15,332 nt of DNA. It comes from JBOGGX01 sp050744245 (GTDB taxonomy: Bacteria; Actinomycetota; Acidimicrobiia; Acidimicrobiales; JBOGGX01). A model generated the notes under the pieces. That model had not been told where the DNA came from. It saw only the letters and a list, made by a program, of their open reading frames with translations, and did no database searches. The position numbers and the translations under genes were made by a program. The stretch lies in NCBI GenBank assembly GCA_050744245.1, contig JBOGGX010000067.1:1-15332 (forward strand), written 5' to 3'. Shown here piece by piece: positions 6,346 through 13,358 of the stretch (position 1 is its first letter; every line of letters starts with the position of its first letter).

Positions 6346-8065
6346 GGGCCGCCCACCAGTCGACGACGTCGGCCCCGGCCGGCCCCAGGCGGAAGGCGGC
6401 GCACATGCGCTCGCCGGCCTCGAGCAGCAGGGCCCGGCGCGACGCCGGCTCGACCGCAGCCGGGAGCTCGGCGACGAGCCTGGCCGCGGCGTCCCAGTCC
6501 GGTCCGTCCGCCGGGAGCGGCACCTCGAGCACCTGCCGGGCGGCGAGCTTCACCGCATCGGCGGCCAGGGCCGCGCCGGCGAAGCGGCGCATGGCCCAGG
6601 CCGTGACCGGCGGGGCCAGGAGCACCGCGGCCACGTGATCGAGCCGGTCGGCCGGGCCGACCACCGAGATGACCGGGGTGGACGGCACCCAGATCCCGTC
6701 CCTGTCGACCGCGGCCTCGACCACCCGGCTCTGGGTGGCCACGACCACCTTGGGCACCAGCCGCTCGTCGACCCACCTGGCCACCGCCGGGTCGCCGCCG
6801 GCGCGGAGCGCTCGCAGGTCGACCCTCGGCGCCCGCCAGCGCCGTCCGGCGAACCGCACCGGGCGCTCGCCCCATGCCACCCGGCCGGGCTCGATGATGC
6901 CGCTGGTGACGAGCCGCGGCCGGGCGGCATCGTCGTCCCTGTCGTCGCCGTCGCCGTCGATGACGAAGTCGGCCAGGCCGTAGAACTGGTCGCGGAAGCC
7001 GGCGGTGGCGGTCACGACGTCGCCCAGGCGCGGCCCCTCCCCCAGGTCGACGGGCGGAACGCCGAGGATGCCTGCGGCCAACGGCGCCCACCGATCCCCA
7101 TCGGCGGGATGGTCGACCGGCGCCAGCTCCTCGACCTCGTTCCCTCGCCACCGTCTCACCGTCCGATGTGGAGGATCGTCGGCGACGCGGATGACAGGAG
7201 CGCAGACGCGGACCGCGGCGTCGAACACCGGGCGGTCCGTGAGCCAGAGCCCTTCCAACGTGCTTCGGCGGCGGACGACCGACGCGTCCCGTGCCGCGAG
7301 CAGCGACTGAGGTTGGACCAGGACGACGCGCCCGCCCGGGCGGACCGACTCGACCGCCGCGGCCAGGAACAGCCAGGCGGTGTCGGTGTACTGGCCCACG
7401 GCCTCGCCGAACCGGAGCCGCAACCGGTGGACGTCTGCGGGCGGGCGGGTCGTCGAGCGGCCGAGCTGGTTCTGGAAGGGCGGGTTGCCGACGACGACGC
7501 TCACGCCGGCGACAGGCCACGGGTCGGCAAGCGCGTCGCCGACCACGAGGTGACCGGCGGGGGTCGTGCCCGACCAGAGGTAGAGGGCGGCCTCGGTCAC
7601 GGCGACCGCGAGGGGGTCGAGGTCGACTCCGAACAGGCGGGACTCGACGATGGCCCGACGCGACCCGCCCTCCTCCGCCAGCACTCGCCCCGCGGCCAGC
7701 AGGAAGACGCCGCCGCCGCAGGCCGGATCGCACACGGTCGGCGACCCGTCGATCATCCCGTCGAGGGCAATCTCCGACAGCCGGCGGGCGAGCGCCGGCG
7801 GCGTGAAGTGGGCGCCGGCCCGGCGCCGGTGCCCACGATCGAGACACGATTCGTACGCGAGGCCGAGGAGCTCGGGCCCTGACCCCGCAGGCGCCGGGGG
7901 CACGGCGACCCGATCGGTGCGACGGAGCCGCAGCCCGCGCTCGGGGAAGGCGCGATCGAGCTCGACGGCGACGGCGGACACGACGTCGGCCGGGGCCGCG
8001 CCGGCCTCGGCGATGCCCCCGACCTCCCGGAGCCACGCCCGCCGCTCGGCCTCAGCCCTCGGCAT
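6332..8065 (-). CDS. N-6 adenine-specific DNA methyltransferase, stand-alone
   Basis: 577 residues. It has the order of a gamma-type N6-adenine methyltransferase: motif X GAHFTPPALARRLSEIAL (84-101), SAM-binding motif I DPACGGGVFLLAAG (113-126), acidic motif II GVDLDPLA, catalytic motif IV NPPFQNQ (194-200). A long C-terminal part (about 270-577), probably the target-recognition region, follows. It would transfer a methyl group from SAM to adenine in a specific DNA sequence. No nuclease motif of the PD-(D/E)xK kind is seen at its N-terminus and no restriction or specificity subunit gene is next to it, so it looks like an orphan. The ATG at 8065 overlaps the MFS gene by 14 bases. Longer in-frame starts upstream would lie deep in the MFS gene and give Arg/Ser-rich sequence. 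Confidence 0.85.
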   Translation of the reverse strand: MPRAEAERRAWLREVGGIAEAGAAPADVVSAVAVELDRAFPERGLRLRRTDRVAVPPAPAGSGPELLGLAYESCLDRGHRRRAGAHFTPPALARRLSEIALDGMIDGSPTVCDPACGGGVFLLAAGRVLAEEGGSRRAIVESRLFGVDLDPLAVAVTEAALYLWSGTTPAGHLVVGDALADPWPVAGVSVVVGNPPFQNQLGRSTTRPPADVHRLRLRFGEAVGQYTDTAWLFLAAAVESVRPGGRVVLVQPQSLLAARDASVVRRRSTLEGLWLTDRPVFDAAVRVCAPVIRVADDPPHRTVRRWRGNEVEELAPVDHPADGDRWAPLAAGILGVPPVDLGEGPRLGDVVTATAGFRDQFYGLADFVIDGDGDDRDDDAARPRLVTSGIIEPGRVAWGERPVRFAGRRWRAPRVDLRALRAGGDPAVARWVDERLVPKVVVATQSRVVEAAVDRDGIWVPSTPVISVVGPADRLDHVAAVLLAPPVTAWAMRRFAGAALAADAVKLAARQVLEVPLPADGPDWDAAARLVAELPAAVEPASRRALLLEAGERMCAAFRLGPAGADVVDWWAARLPA

Positions 8066-9332
8066 CGACCGCGATCTCATCGACGGGATGACGCTCGGTC
8101 GCACCGCCCGGCGGCGCCCGCCACGCCGCCAGCTCGGGGATGAGCCGGGCGATGATCCCGGCGCCGACCACGCAGGCAACCCCGCCCGAGACGACCGAGA
8201 CGCGGGGCGAGGTCACCGCCGCCACGGCGCCGGCTTCCAGATCGCCCAGCCGGGGACCACCCGCGACGACCGCGATGTTCACCGCGTTGAGCCGGCCCCT
8301 GAGCCGGTCGGGCACCTGGAGCTGGAGGATCGTCGTACGGAATACGGCGGACACCACGTCGGCCGCTCCGGCCAGGGCCAGCAGCGCGACGCCGAGCCAG
8401 AGCACGGTCACCAGCCCGAACACGGCGATGGCTGCGCCCCATGCGACAACGGCCAGGATCACGGCCCGACCCTGCCGTCGAACGTGCGTGACCCAGCCGG
8501 TGGTGACCGCGGCGAGCAGCGCCCCGATGCCGGGCGCGGCGTAGAGCAGGCCGACCGTCTGCGCGTCGCCGCCGAACTGGGTCAGGCCCAGCTCAGGGAA
8601 GAGCGCGCGGGGCATCCCGAACAGCATGGCGTTGATGTCGATCAGGAACGAGCCCTGGATGGCCCGCTGACGCCGGAGGTAGCCGAGCCCTTCCCGCAGC
8701 GAACGAAGCCCCGCCTTGGTGCCGCCACCCTCAGGCAGCAGCGGCCGGACCACCAGCACCGACAGCAGGGCGATGGCGAAGGTGCCGACGTCGATCCAGT
8801 ACGCGGCGCTCAGGCTCACCCTGGCGATGGCGAGCCCGGCCAGCGAAGGGCCGATGATGAGGGCGATGTGGAACCCGGTCTGGTTCAGTGCCGCCGCGGC
8901 CGGGATCTGGTCCAGCCCGACCAGGCTCGGGATGGCGGCCGACCGGGTCGGGGCGTCGATGCCGGACAGCCCGGCCGCCACCGCGGTGCAGACGAAGACC
9001 GGCCAGAGCGCGGGCGAGGCGACCGATGCGTTGACCGCCAGGCCCACGCTGGTGACGGCCATCCCGAGCTGGGTCCAGATCAACACCGTGCGCCGGTCGT
9101 AGGCGTCGGCGATCGTCCCGCCCACGAGGGAGCCCACGACGAGCGGTCCGAGCTGGACAGCGCTCAACAGCCCGACGGCGAGCGACGAGTCGGTGAGCAG
9201 GAACACCTGGAGCGACGAGGCGACGATCGTGAGCTGGCGCCCGACGACCGACACCAGCTGACCGAGATAGATGGCGCGGTAGTCGCGGCTGTCCCGGAGC
9301 GGGCTGACGTCGACGAGCAGCCGCCGGATCAC
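8052..9332 (-). CDS. MFS transporter (MFS_3/EntS-like exporter)
   Basis: 426 residues with roughly twelve hydrophobic segments. The N-terminus LRDSRDYRAIYLGQLVSVVG is typical of the EntS/'transmembrane secretion effector' branch of the major facilitator superfamily. The loop 2-3 motif GGTIADAYDRRTVL is the MFS signature. DAPTRSAAIPSLV and PDRLRGRLNAVN match the usual conserved loops of this branch. Such proteins export siderophores, macrolides or other small molecules; the cargo here is unknown. The GTG start (9332) overlaps the stop of the ATL gene as GTGA. The reading frame stays open further upstream but only as a shadow of the ATL gene. It is translationally linked to both neighbours. Confidence 0.87.
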   Translation of the reverse strand: MIRRLLVDVSPLRDSRDYRAIYLGQLVSVVGRQLTIVASSLQVFLLTDSSLAVGLLSAVQLGPLVVGSLVGGTIADAYDRRTVLIWTQLGMAVTSVGLAVNASVASPALWPVFVCTAVAAGLSGIDAPTRSAAIPSLVGLDQIPAAAALNQTGFHIALIIGPSLAGLAIARVSLSAAYWIDVGTFAIALLSVLVVRPLLPEGGGTKAGLRSLREGLGYLRRQRAIQGSFLIDINAMLFGMPRALFPELGLTQFGGDAQTVGLLYAAPGIGALLAAVTTGWVTHVRRQGRAVILAVVAWGAAIAVFGLVTVLWLGVALLALAGAADVVSAVFRTTILQLQVPDRLRGRLNAVNIAVVAGGPRLGDLEAGAVAAVTSPRVSVVSGGVACVVGAGIIARLIPELAAWRAPPGGATERHPVDEIAVDAEG

Positions 9333-9625
9333 GGCCGTCGTCGCACCCGGCCGTCCCGCACCTCGACCCCTTCGGCTCGGAGCCGGCGGGCATGCTCGGC
9401 CTCGTGTCCCGGGACCAGCCGACCGGTCGAGGTGACCACCCGCCACCAGTGGTGGTCGCCCTCGCCATGGACGAGGAAGGCGCCGATGGCCCGGGCCGCA
9501 CCGGGGTAACCGGCCTCGGCCGCCACCTCGCCGTAGGTGACGACGTCACCCGGGCCGAGGACGTCGAGCACATCGGCCACCGCCCGCTCGAACGCCGTCA
9601 GCTCCCCACGGTCCCCTGGTTCCAC
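9329..9625 (-). CDS. Alkyltransferase-like (ATL) DNA lesion-recognition protein, MGMT family
   Basis: 98 residues matching only the C-terminal DNA-binding domain of O6-methylguanine-DNA methyltransferase. TYGEVA (30-35) supplies the nucleotide-flipping tyrosine and ARAIGAFL (44-51) the arginine finger (R45). At the site of the PCHR active-site motif the sequence is HWWR (59-62), with Trp60 where the methyl-accepting Cys belongs. In characterised ATL proteins this change gives lesion binding and base flipping without repair, handing O6-alkylguanine to nucleotide excision repair. The GTG start (9625) is the only start before the domain. A TATCGT sequence about 10 bases upstream could be a -10 box, leaving a very short leader. 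It heads the ATL-MFS-methyltransferase run. Confidence 0.9.
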   Translation of the reverse strand: MEPGDRGELTAFERAVADVLDVLGPGDVVTYGEVAAEAGYPGAARAIGAFLVHGEGDHHWWRVVTSTGRLVPGHEAEHARRLRAEGVEVRDGRVRRRP

Positions 9626-9658
9626 AGACCGGACACGATACGGCGACCTACGCTGGGC

Positions 9659-10376
9659 CTCGACTCGTTCGCCGAGGCGTTCGCCGCGGCCTGGTTCGGC
9701 GCCCTGGTGTTCGACAACCGCAACTTCGGGGCGAGCGACGGTGAGCCCCGACAGGAGATCGACCCGTGGGTCCAGGTCCGCGACTACCGGCACGCCATCA
9801 CCTACGCCCAGACCCGGCCGGAAGTCGACCCGGAGCGCATCGGCATCTGGGGGTCGAGCTACTCGGGAGGCCCCGTTCTCGTCGTCGGCGCCATCGACCG
9901 CCGGGTGAAGTGCGTGGTGGCCCAGGTGCCGCTCGTGAGCGGCTGGGAAAACGTGCGGGCGCTGGTGCGGGCCGACTTCATCGCCGGGTTCCAGTCGATG
10001 TTCGCCGAGGACCGGGCCGCCCGGTTCCAGGGCAAGCAGCCGTCCATGGTGCCGGTGGTGGCCGAGGACCCGCTGGCGCGGTCGGCGCTGCCGACACCCG
10101 ACTCGTGGTCGTGGCTCACGACCACCGGACGGGAGCGAGCGCCGGCCTGGCGCAACGAGGTGACCCTGCGCACGGTCGAGATGTTGAGCGAGTACGAGCC
10201 GGGGGTCTACATCTCCCGGATCAGCCCGACACCGGTCTGCCCAGGACCACCTCACCCCGGCCGTCTTCGCCATCGCCGCGTACGAACGGGCCCTCGAACC
10301 GAAGCGGCTGGTGCTGCTCGACGGTGGCCACTTCGACGGCGCCGCCACCGACTGGTTCACCGAGCACCTGCGCTGA
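9659..10376 (+). pseudogene. Alpha/beta hydrolase pseudogene (truncated, frameshifted)
   Basis: From 9659 the frame reads like the middle of a dienelactone-hydrolase-type alpha/beta hydrolase: LDSFAEAFAAAWFGALVFDN, NFGASDGEPRQEIDPW, a nucleophile elbow GSSYSGG, and VVAQVPLVSG. The first 60-70 residues expected for the fold (including the oxyanion strand) are absent and no start codon is in place. After ISPTPV (ending at 10237) the frame breaks. The expected acid-bearing strand is missing and the family sequence resumes in another frame at 10245 (DHLTPAVFAIAAYERALEP), running to the stop at 10374-10376. Near the end GGHFD joins directly to GAATDWFTEHLR, apparently with about ten residues lost. 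The lesions are inferred from my memory of family sequences. A sequencing error could explain one lesion, not all three. Confidence 0.75.
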
Positions 10377-10390
10377 CCGGCGGGATGCTC

Positions 10391-10425
10391 CCGCGCTCAG
10401 GTACATCAGACGTACCTGAGCGCGG
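10391..10425. repeat. Perfect 14-bp inverted repeat in the leader of the serine hydrolase
   Basis: CCGCGCTCAGGTAC (10391-10404) and GTACCTGAGCGCGG (10412-10425) are exact reverse complements around the 7-base loop ATCAGAC. The right arm ends inside the ribosome site of the following gene and lies 13 bases after the pseudogene stop. No T-run follows on either strand, so it is a poor intrinsic terminator. It could be an operator for a dimeric repressor, an RNA hairpin near the start codon, or one copy of a dispersed palindromic repeat. Confidence 0.85.
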
Positions 10426-10430
10426 AAGGA
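10424..10430 (+). promoter_or_regulatory. Ribosome binding site of the serine hydrolase
   Basis: GGAAGGA lies 7 bases before the GTG at 10438 and decides that start. Its first two bases are the end of the inverted-repeat stem, so a folded hairpin could partly hinder ribosome access. Confidence 0.6.
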
Positions 10431-10437
10431 ACGAGTC

Positions 10438-11253
10438 GTGAGCGCGCTCGACACGGTTGCGGGATGGCCGGTCGAGCGCGCCGCGGTCGGCGTGACCCGA
10501 CCCGATGCGATCGTCGAGGCCGTGGGCGAGCCCGACGAGCCGTTCGCCCTGGCTTCGGTGACCAAGCTGTTCTCCGCCTATGCCGTGCTGGTCGCGATCG
10601 AGGAGGGCACGGTCGGCCTCGACGAACCGGCCGGACCCGATGGATCGACCGTCCGCCACCTGCTGGCCCACGCATCGGGACTGCCGCCGGAGGCGGGTGG
10701 GCCGGTCGGCCGGGTCGGGGTCAGGCGGATCTACTCGAATCTTGGCTTCGAGGTGCTCGGGGCGACAGTTGAGGAGCGGTCGGGGATGTCGTTCGCCGAC
10801 TATCTGCACGAGGCGGTGTCCGGCCCGCTCGCGCTGACCTCGTTCGAGCTCGCCGGCTCGCCGGCGTCGGGCGGGTCGTGTTCGCTCGCCGACCTGCTGG
10901 CGTTCGCCCGGGAGCTTCTCGACCCGGCCATCCTGTCGCCGGCGACGGTGGCCGAGGCGACCACGGTCGCGTTCCCCGGTCTGAGCGGCGTGCTGCCCGG
11001 GTTCGGCCGGCAGGACCCGAACGACTGGGGCCTCGGCTTCGAGCTGCGCGACCACAAGTCGCCCCACTGGACCGGGTCGCGGAACTCGCCGGCGGCCTTC
11101 GGACACTTTGGACGGTCGGGCACGTTCCTCTGGGTCGATCCCGAAATCGAGATCGCGTGTGCCGCGCTCACCAACCGGGACTTCGGGCCGTGGGCCGTCG
11201 AAGTGTGGCCGGCCCTCTCGAACGCGGTCGTGGCCGAATTTTCCGTCAGGTGA
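10438..11253 (+). CDS. Serine hydrolase of the beta-lactamase/penicillin-binding (class C-like) family
   Basis: 271 residues, somewhat shorter than typical class C beta-lactamase-fold proteins. The active-site triad of motifs is intact: SVTK (S40 nucleophile, K43), YSN (99-101) and HFGRSGT (223-229, in the KTG position). LLAHASGLP and the C-terminal WVDPEIEIACAALTNRDFG are typical of the esterase/peptidase-like members of the family. No signal peptide is seen, which suggests a cytoplasmic esterase, amidase or peptidase rather than an exported antibiotic-degrading lactamase. It is the only intact plus-strand gene. Its 3' end overlaps the convergent esterase gene by 8 bases. Substrate unknown. 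Confidence 0.87.
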   Translation: MSALDTVAGWPVERAAVGVTRPDAIVEAVGEPDEPFALASVTKLFSAYAVLVAIEEGTVGLDEPAGPDGSTVRHLLAHASGLPPEAGGPVGRVGVRRIYSNLGFEVLGATVEERSGMSFADYLHEAVSGPLALTSFELAGSPASGGSCSLADLLAFARELLDPAILSPATVAEATTVAFPGLSGVLPGFGRQDPNDWGLGFELRDHKSPHWTGSRNSPAAFGHFGRSGTFLWVDPEIEIACAALTNRDFGPWAVEVWPALSNAVVAEFSVR

Positions 11254-11974
11254 GCTCGTCGAGGTAGCCGGGCAGCATCGTCCGCCACAGCGGCCAGTCG
11301 TGGGCCCACTCTTCGCCCCAGGGGTCGACCCGGTTCGGGACGCCGGCCTCGCCGAGCACGCGACCCACGAGCCACGACTCGCCGATGTCCTCGTTTGCCC
11401 CTTGACCGGAGGCGATCACGATGAACCGGCGGCGGGTCGCGTCGAGCGCCTCGCCGGCGAGCGTGGGGACGAAGTCGATCGGCGACGCCCAGTAGAAGTC
11501 GTCGGTGACCTCACCGTCGATGAACCGCCGCAGGTCGTAAGTGCCGCTCATGCAGACGGCGCTGCGGAACACGTCGGGATAGCGACCGACACAGGCGAGG
11601 GCGTTGTAGGCGCCGATCGACGGGCCGGCGGCGATCACCTCGATCTCCGGGTCGCGGCAGTCGGCGCGGATGGCGGGCACCACCTCGTGCCTGACGAACT
11701 CGAGGAACTGGCGCAGCAGCCAGCACCGGTGGCCGGCGGTGCCCTCGTGGGTGAGGAGGGCCCGGCCGTTGATGCTGTCGCAGGAGTAGAGCTTTACCCG
11801 GCCCGACTCGAGCAGCGGGCCGCAGGCCTCGACGAGGTGGAACCGCTCGACCTCCTCGGCATCCCCGCCCGCGGTCGGGAACACCAGCACGGGGGTGCCG
11901 GTGTCGCCCCAGCGCACCACCTCGACCTCCCGTTCGAGCCTCGACGAGTGCCAGCGGGCGGGCAGCTTCGACAC
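11246..11974 (-). CDS. Small esterase-family alpha/beta hydrolase
   Basis: 242 residues of the putative esterase (esterase D/antigen-85-like) fold. Visible landmarks are VLVFPTAGGD (29-38) at the oxyanion strand, nucleophile elbow GPSIGAYNAL (S119) and a late histidine in HDWPLWRTMLP (H225). The catalytic acid is probably near E195 or D196, which I infer. No signal peptide or membrane segment. The GTG start (11974) is 9 bases after the ATP-grasp gene stop, so the two are very likely cotranscribed. It is the last gene of the ligase/esterase cluster and converges on the serine hydrolase, their final codons overlapping on opposite strands. A role in cleaving or releasing the product of the neighbouring ligase is an inference. 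Confidence 0.82.
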   Translation of the reverse strand: MSKLPARWHSSRLEREVEVVRWGDTGTPVLVFPTAGGDAEEVERFHLVEACGPLLESGRVKLYSCDSINGRALLTHEGTAGHRCWLLRQFLEFVRHEVVPAIRADCRDPEIEVIAAGPSIGAYNALACVGRYPDVFRSAVCMSGTYDLRRFIDGEVTDDFYWASPIDFVPTLAGEALDATRRRFIVIASGQGANEDIGESWLVGRVLGEAGVPNRVDPWGEEWAHDWPLWRTMLPGYLDELT

Positions 11975-11983
11975 GGCGGGCGG

Positions 11984-13243
11984 TCACCGCTCCTGGCCGG
12001 TGGCGGGACGCGGTTTCGTCTCGTCCCTCCACCGCTGGATGCGTTCCCAGAACAGCTCGGTGAACTGATCGACCTCGTGGACGGGGAACAGCGCGGCGAC
12101 CTTCTGGCGCACCGCATCGCGGGCAACGTCGGAGCCGAAGAAGTTCCACACCACCTCGTCGAGATCCTGGAGGTGGGTGGCGCAGAACGCCTCGAAGTCG
12201 TCGGTCTGGAATCGCTCGCAGGCAATGGCGGCGTAGGCCGTCAGCTTCTCGCGGTAGGTCAGGTCACGGTCGGCGATCTCGAAGTAGGGCGACCAGTCGA
12301 GCGATGCCCGCATCGGCCTGCGGGTGGCGGCGCAGAAGATCGACCAGCGCAGGTTGGCCGCCACCAACCAGGGGAAGTGGTAGTGCAGCGACGTCACCTG
12401 CGAGTCCGGGCAGGCGTTGGCGAAGTCGATCGGGTGCCACACCCCGTTCTGGCGCAGCGTCTCGCACGAGTTGAACTCCCAGCCGAAGAACGAGTTGATC
12501 GTCAGCGCGGTGTCGGTGAGCATGGCTCGTTCCTCGTCGGACACCGCGCCGTCGTCGAGCGTGTAGCGATCGTGCAAGGGGGCCGAGGGGTCGTACCGGA
12601 CGAGCCGCGTCTGCGGGCCGAAGCCGATGCACCGCACGAAGAGGTCGTGGGGCTCGACCGCCCGCTGGGCATGCAGCAGGTAGGTCGCGCTCTGGTCGTA
12701 GGCCCGCCGCAGCGTCGCCTCGTCGTCGACCCGGCTCACCCCGGCCCAGCCACCGCCGTCGTATGGCTTCAGGAACAACGGGTAGCCGACCGCCCGGCCG
12801 ACGTCGCCCAGGTCGAACATGCGGGCGTAGCGCTCGAGGGTCACCGCCAGGTCCGGCTGCGGCTCGTAGCTCTTGGGTGGGACCATCCACGTGTCGGGGA
12901 TGGGCATCCCGAGCCGCATCATGGCGCAGTACGACGTGTGCTTCTCCATCGACTGGATGGCCCACGGGTTGTTGAACACGTACATGCCGTCCATGACAAC
13001 GGCCTTCTTGATCCACTCCCTGCTGGTGCCGTACCAGTGGGTGACCCGGTCGACGACGAGGTCGTAGCGGGCCGGCTGGCGCAGGTCGAACGGCTCGATC
13101 GTGATCCGTTCGACCTCGAAGCGGACGGTGTCGCCGTCGACCGGCAGGGCCAGGTCGAGCCGGCGCATCACCTCCTCGTAGCAGATCGGCCAGCACAGAT
13201 CGGCGCCGAGCGAGAGCCCGATCCGACGGACGACATCGGCCAC
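11984..13243 (-). CDS. ATP-grasp domain protein (carboxylate-amine/thiol ligase-like)
   Basis: 419 residues. The central part reads as an ATP-grasp fold: first lysine K101 in SMEKHTSY, second lysine K159 followed by the glycine loop FLKPYDGGGWAGV (157-169), and candidate magnesium ligands in WEFNSCETL (E256) and PIDFANACPD (D273, N276). The N-terminal part (about 1-95) would be the pre-ATP-grasp domain and the C-terminal 120 residues are helical and unrecognised. Members form amide or similar bonds through an acyl-phosphate. The substrates are unknown. The GTG at 13243 is chosen because the frame upstream loses sense and enters the gap; it gives MADVVRRIGL. It lies 9 bases before the small esterase gene and 115 bases after the large one. 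It is distinct in sequence from the other ATP-grasp gene at 14608. Confidence 0.82.
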   Translation of the reverse strand: MADVVRRIGLSLGADLCWPICYEEVMRRLDLALPVDGDTVRFEVERITIEPFDLRQPARYDLVVDRVTHWYGTSREWIKKAVVMDGMYVFNNPWAIQSMEKHTSYCAMMRLGMPIPDTWMVPPKSYEPQPDLAVTLERYARMFDLGDVGRAVGYPLFLKPYDGGGWAGVSRVDDEATLRRAYDQSATYLLHAQRAVEPHDLFVRCIGFGPQTRLVRYDPSAPLHDRYTLDDGAVSDEERAMLTDTALTINSFFGWEFNSCETLRQNGVWHPIDFANACPDSQVTSLHYHFPWLVAANLRWSIFCAATRRPMRASLDWSPYFEIADRDLTYREKLTAYAAIACERFQTDDFEAFCATHLQDLDEVVWNFFGSDVARDAVRQKVAALFPVHEVDQFTELFWERIQRWRDETKPRPATGQER

Positions 13244-13276
13244 GGCGCCGACCGTAGCTGAGCACTGAGTACCACG

Positions 13277-13293
13277 TCGGGGCTGCGCCCCGA
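13277..13293. other. GC-rich hairpin in the gap before the ATP-grasp gene
   Basis: TCGGGGC and GCCCCGA pair perfectly (7 bp) around TGC. It sits 34 bases before the ATP-grasp GTG and 66 bases after the large esterase stop. There is no T-run on either side, so it may be a weak terminator, a processing or stability hairpin, or a leader structure. The gap 13244-13358 shows no other gene. Confidence 0.5.
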
Positions 13294-13340
13294 ACCCATC
13301 GTCGCCCGGCTCGCTGGCGCTCGCACGGTCGACCTGCTCA

Positions 13341-13353
13341 TCGCCCTCCGGGC
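13341..13353. repeat. 13-base post-stop repeat, copy 1
   Basis: TCGCCCTCCGGGC lies 5 bases beyond the stop of the large esterase gene (minus strand). On the transcript it forms a short stem CGCCC/GGGCG with loop GGA. The identical 13 bases lie just past the stop of the next upstream gene at 14591-14603. Confidence 0.5.
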
Positions 13354-13358
13354 GCCGG

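Noticed and set aside
4050..6638. Very long plus-strand open frame opposite metX and the PLP gene
   Set aside because: Composition is Gly/Arg/His/Asp-rich with no recognisable motif, and the opposite strand encodes two clear enzymes and a riboswitch.
8066..8179. N-terminal extension of the methyltransferase (Ser/Arg/Trp-rich 38 residues)
   Set aside because: Lies inside the MFS coding region and shows shadow-like composition; the ATG at 8065 with a short overlap is the better start.
7650..9509. Long plus-strand open frame opposite the MFS and methyltransferase genes
   Set aside because: Antisense shadow; low-complexity His/Asp/Gln/Gly-rich composition and no motif.
9329..10360. ATL gene extended upstream to a 343-residue protein
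   Set aside because: The extra N-terminal 245 residues are antisense to the hydrolase remnant and have no MGMT-like N-domain; the real domain begins just after the GTG at 9625.
10391..10425. Intrinsic terminator for the pseudogene
   Set aside because: The stem is strong, but no T-run follows on either strand and it abuts a ribosome site; kept as an inverted repeat only.
11108..13261. Long plus-strand open frame opposite the ATP-grasp and esterase genes
   Set aside because: Antisense shadow, no domain, and it starts inside the serine hydrolase gene in another frame.
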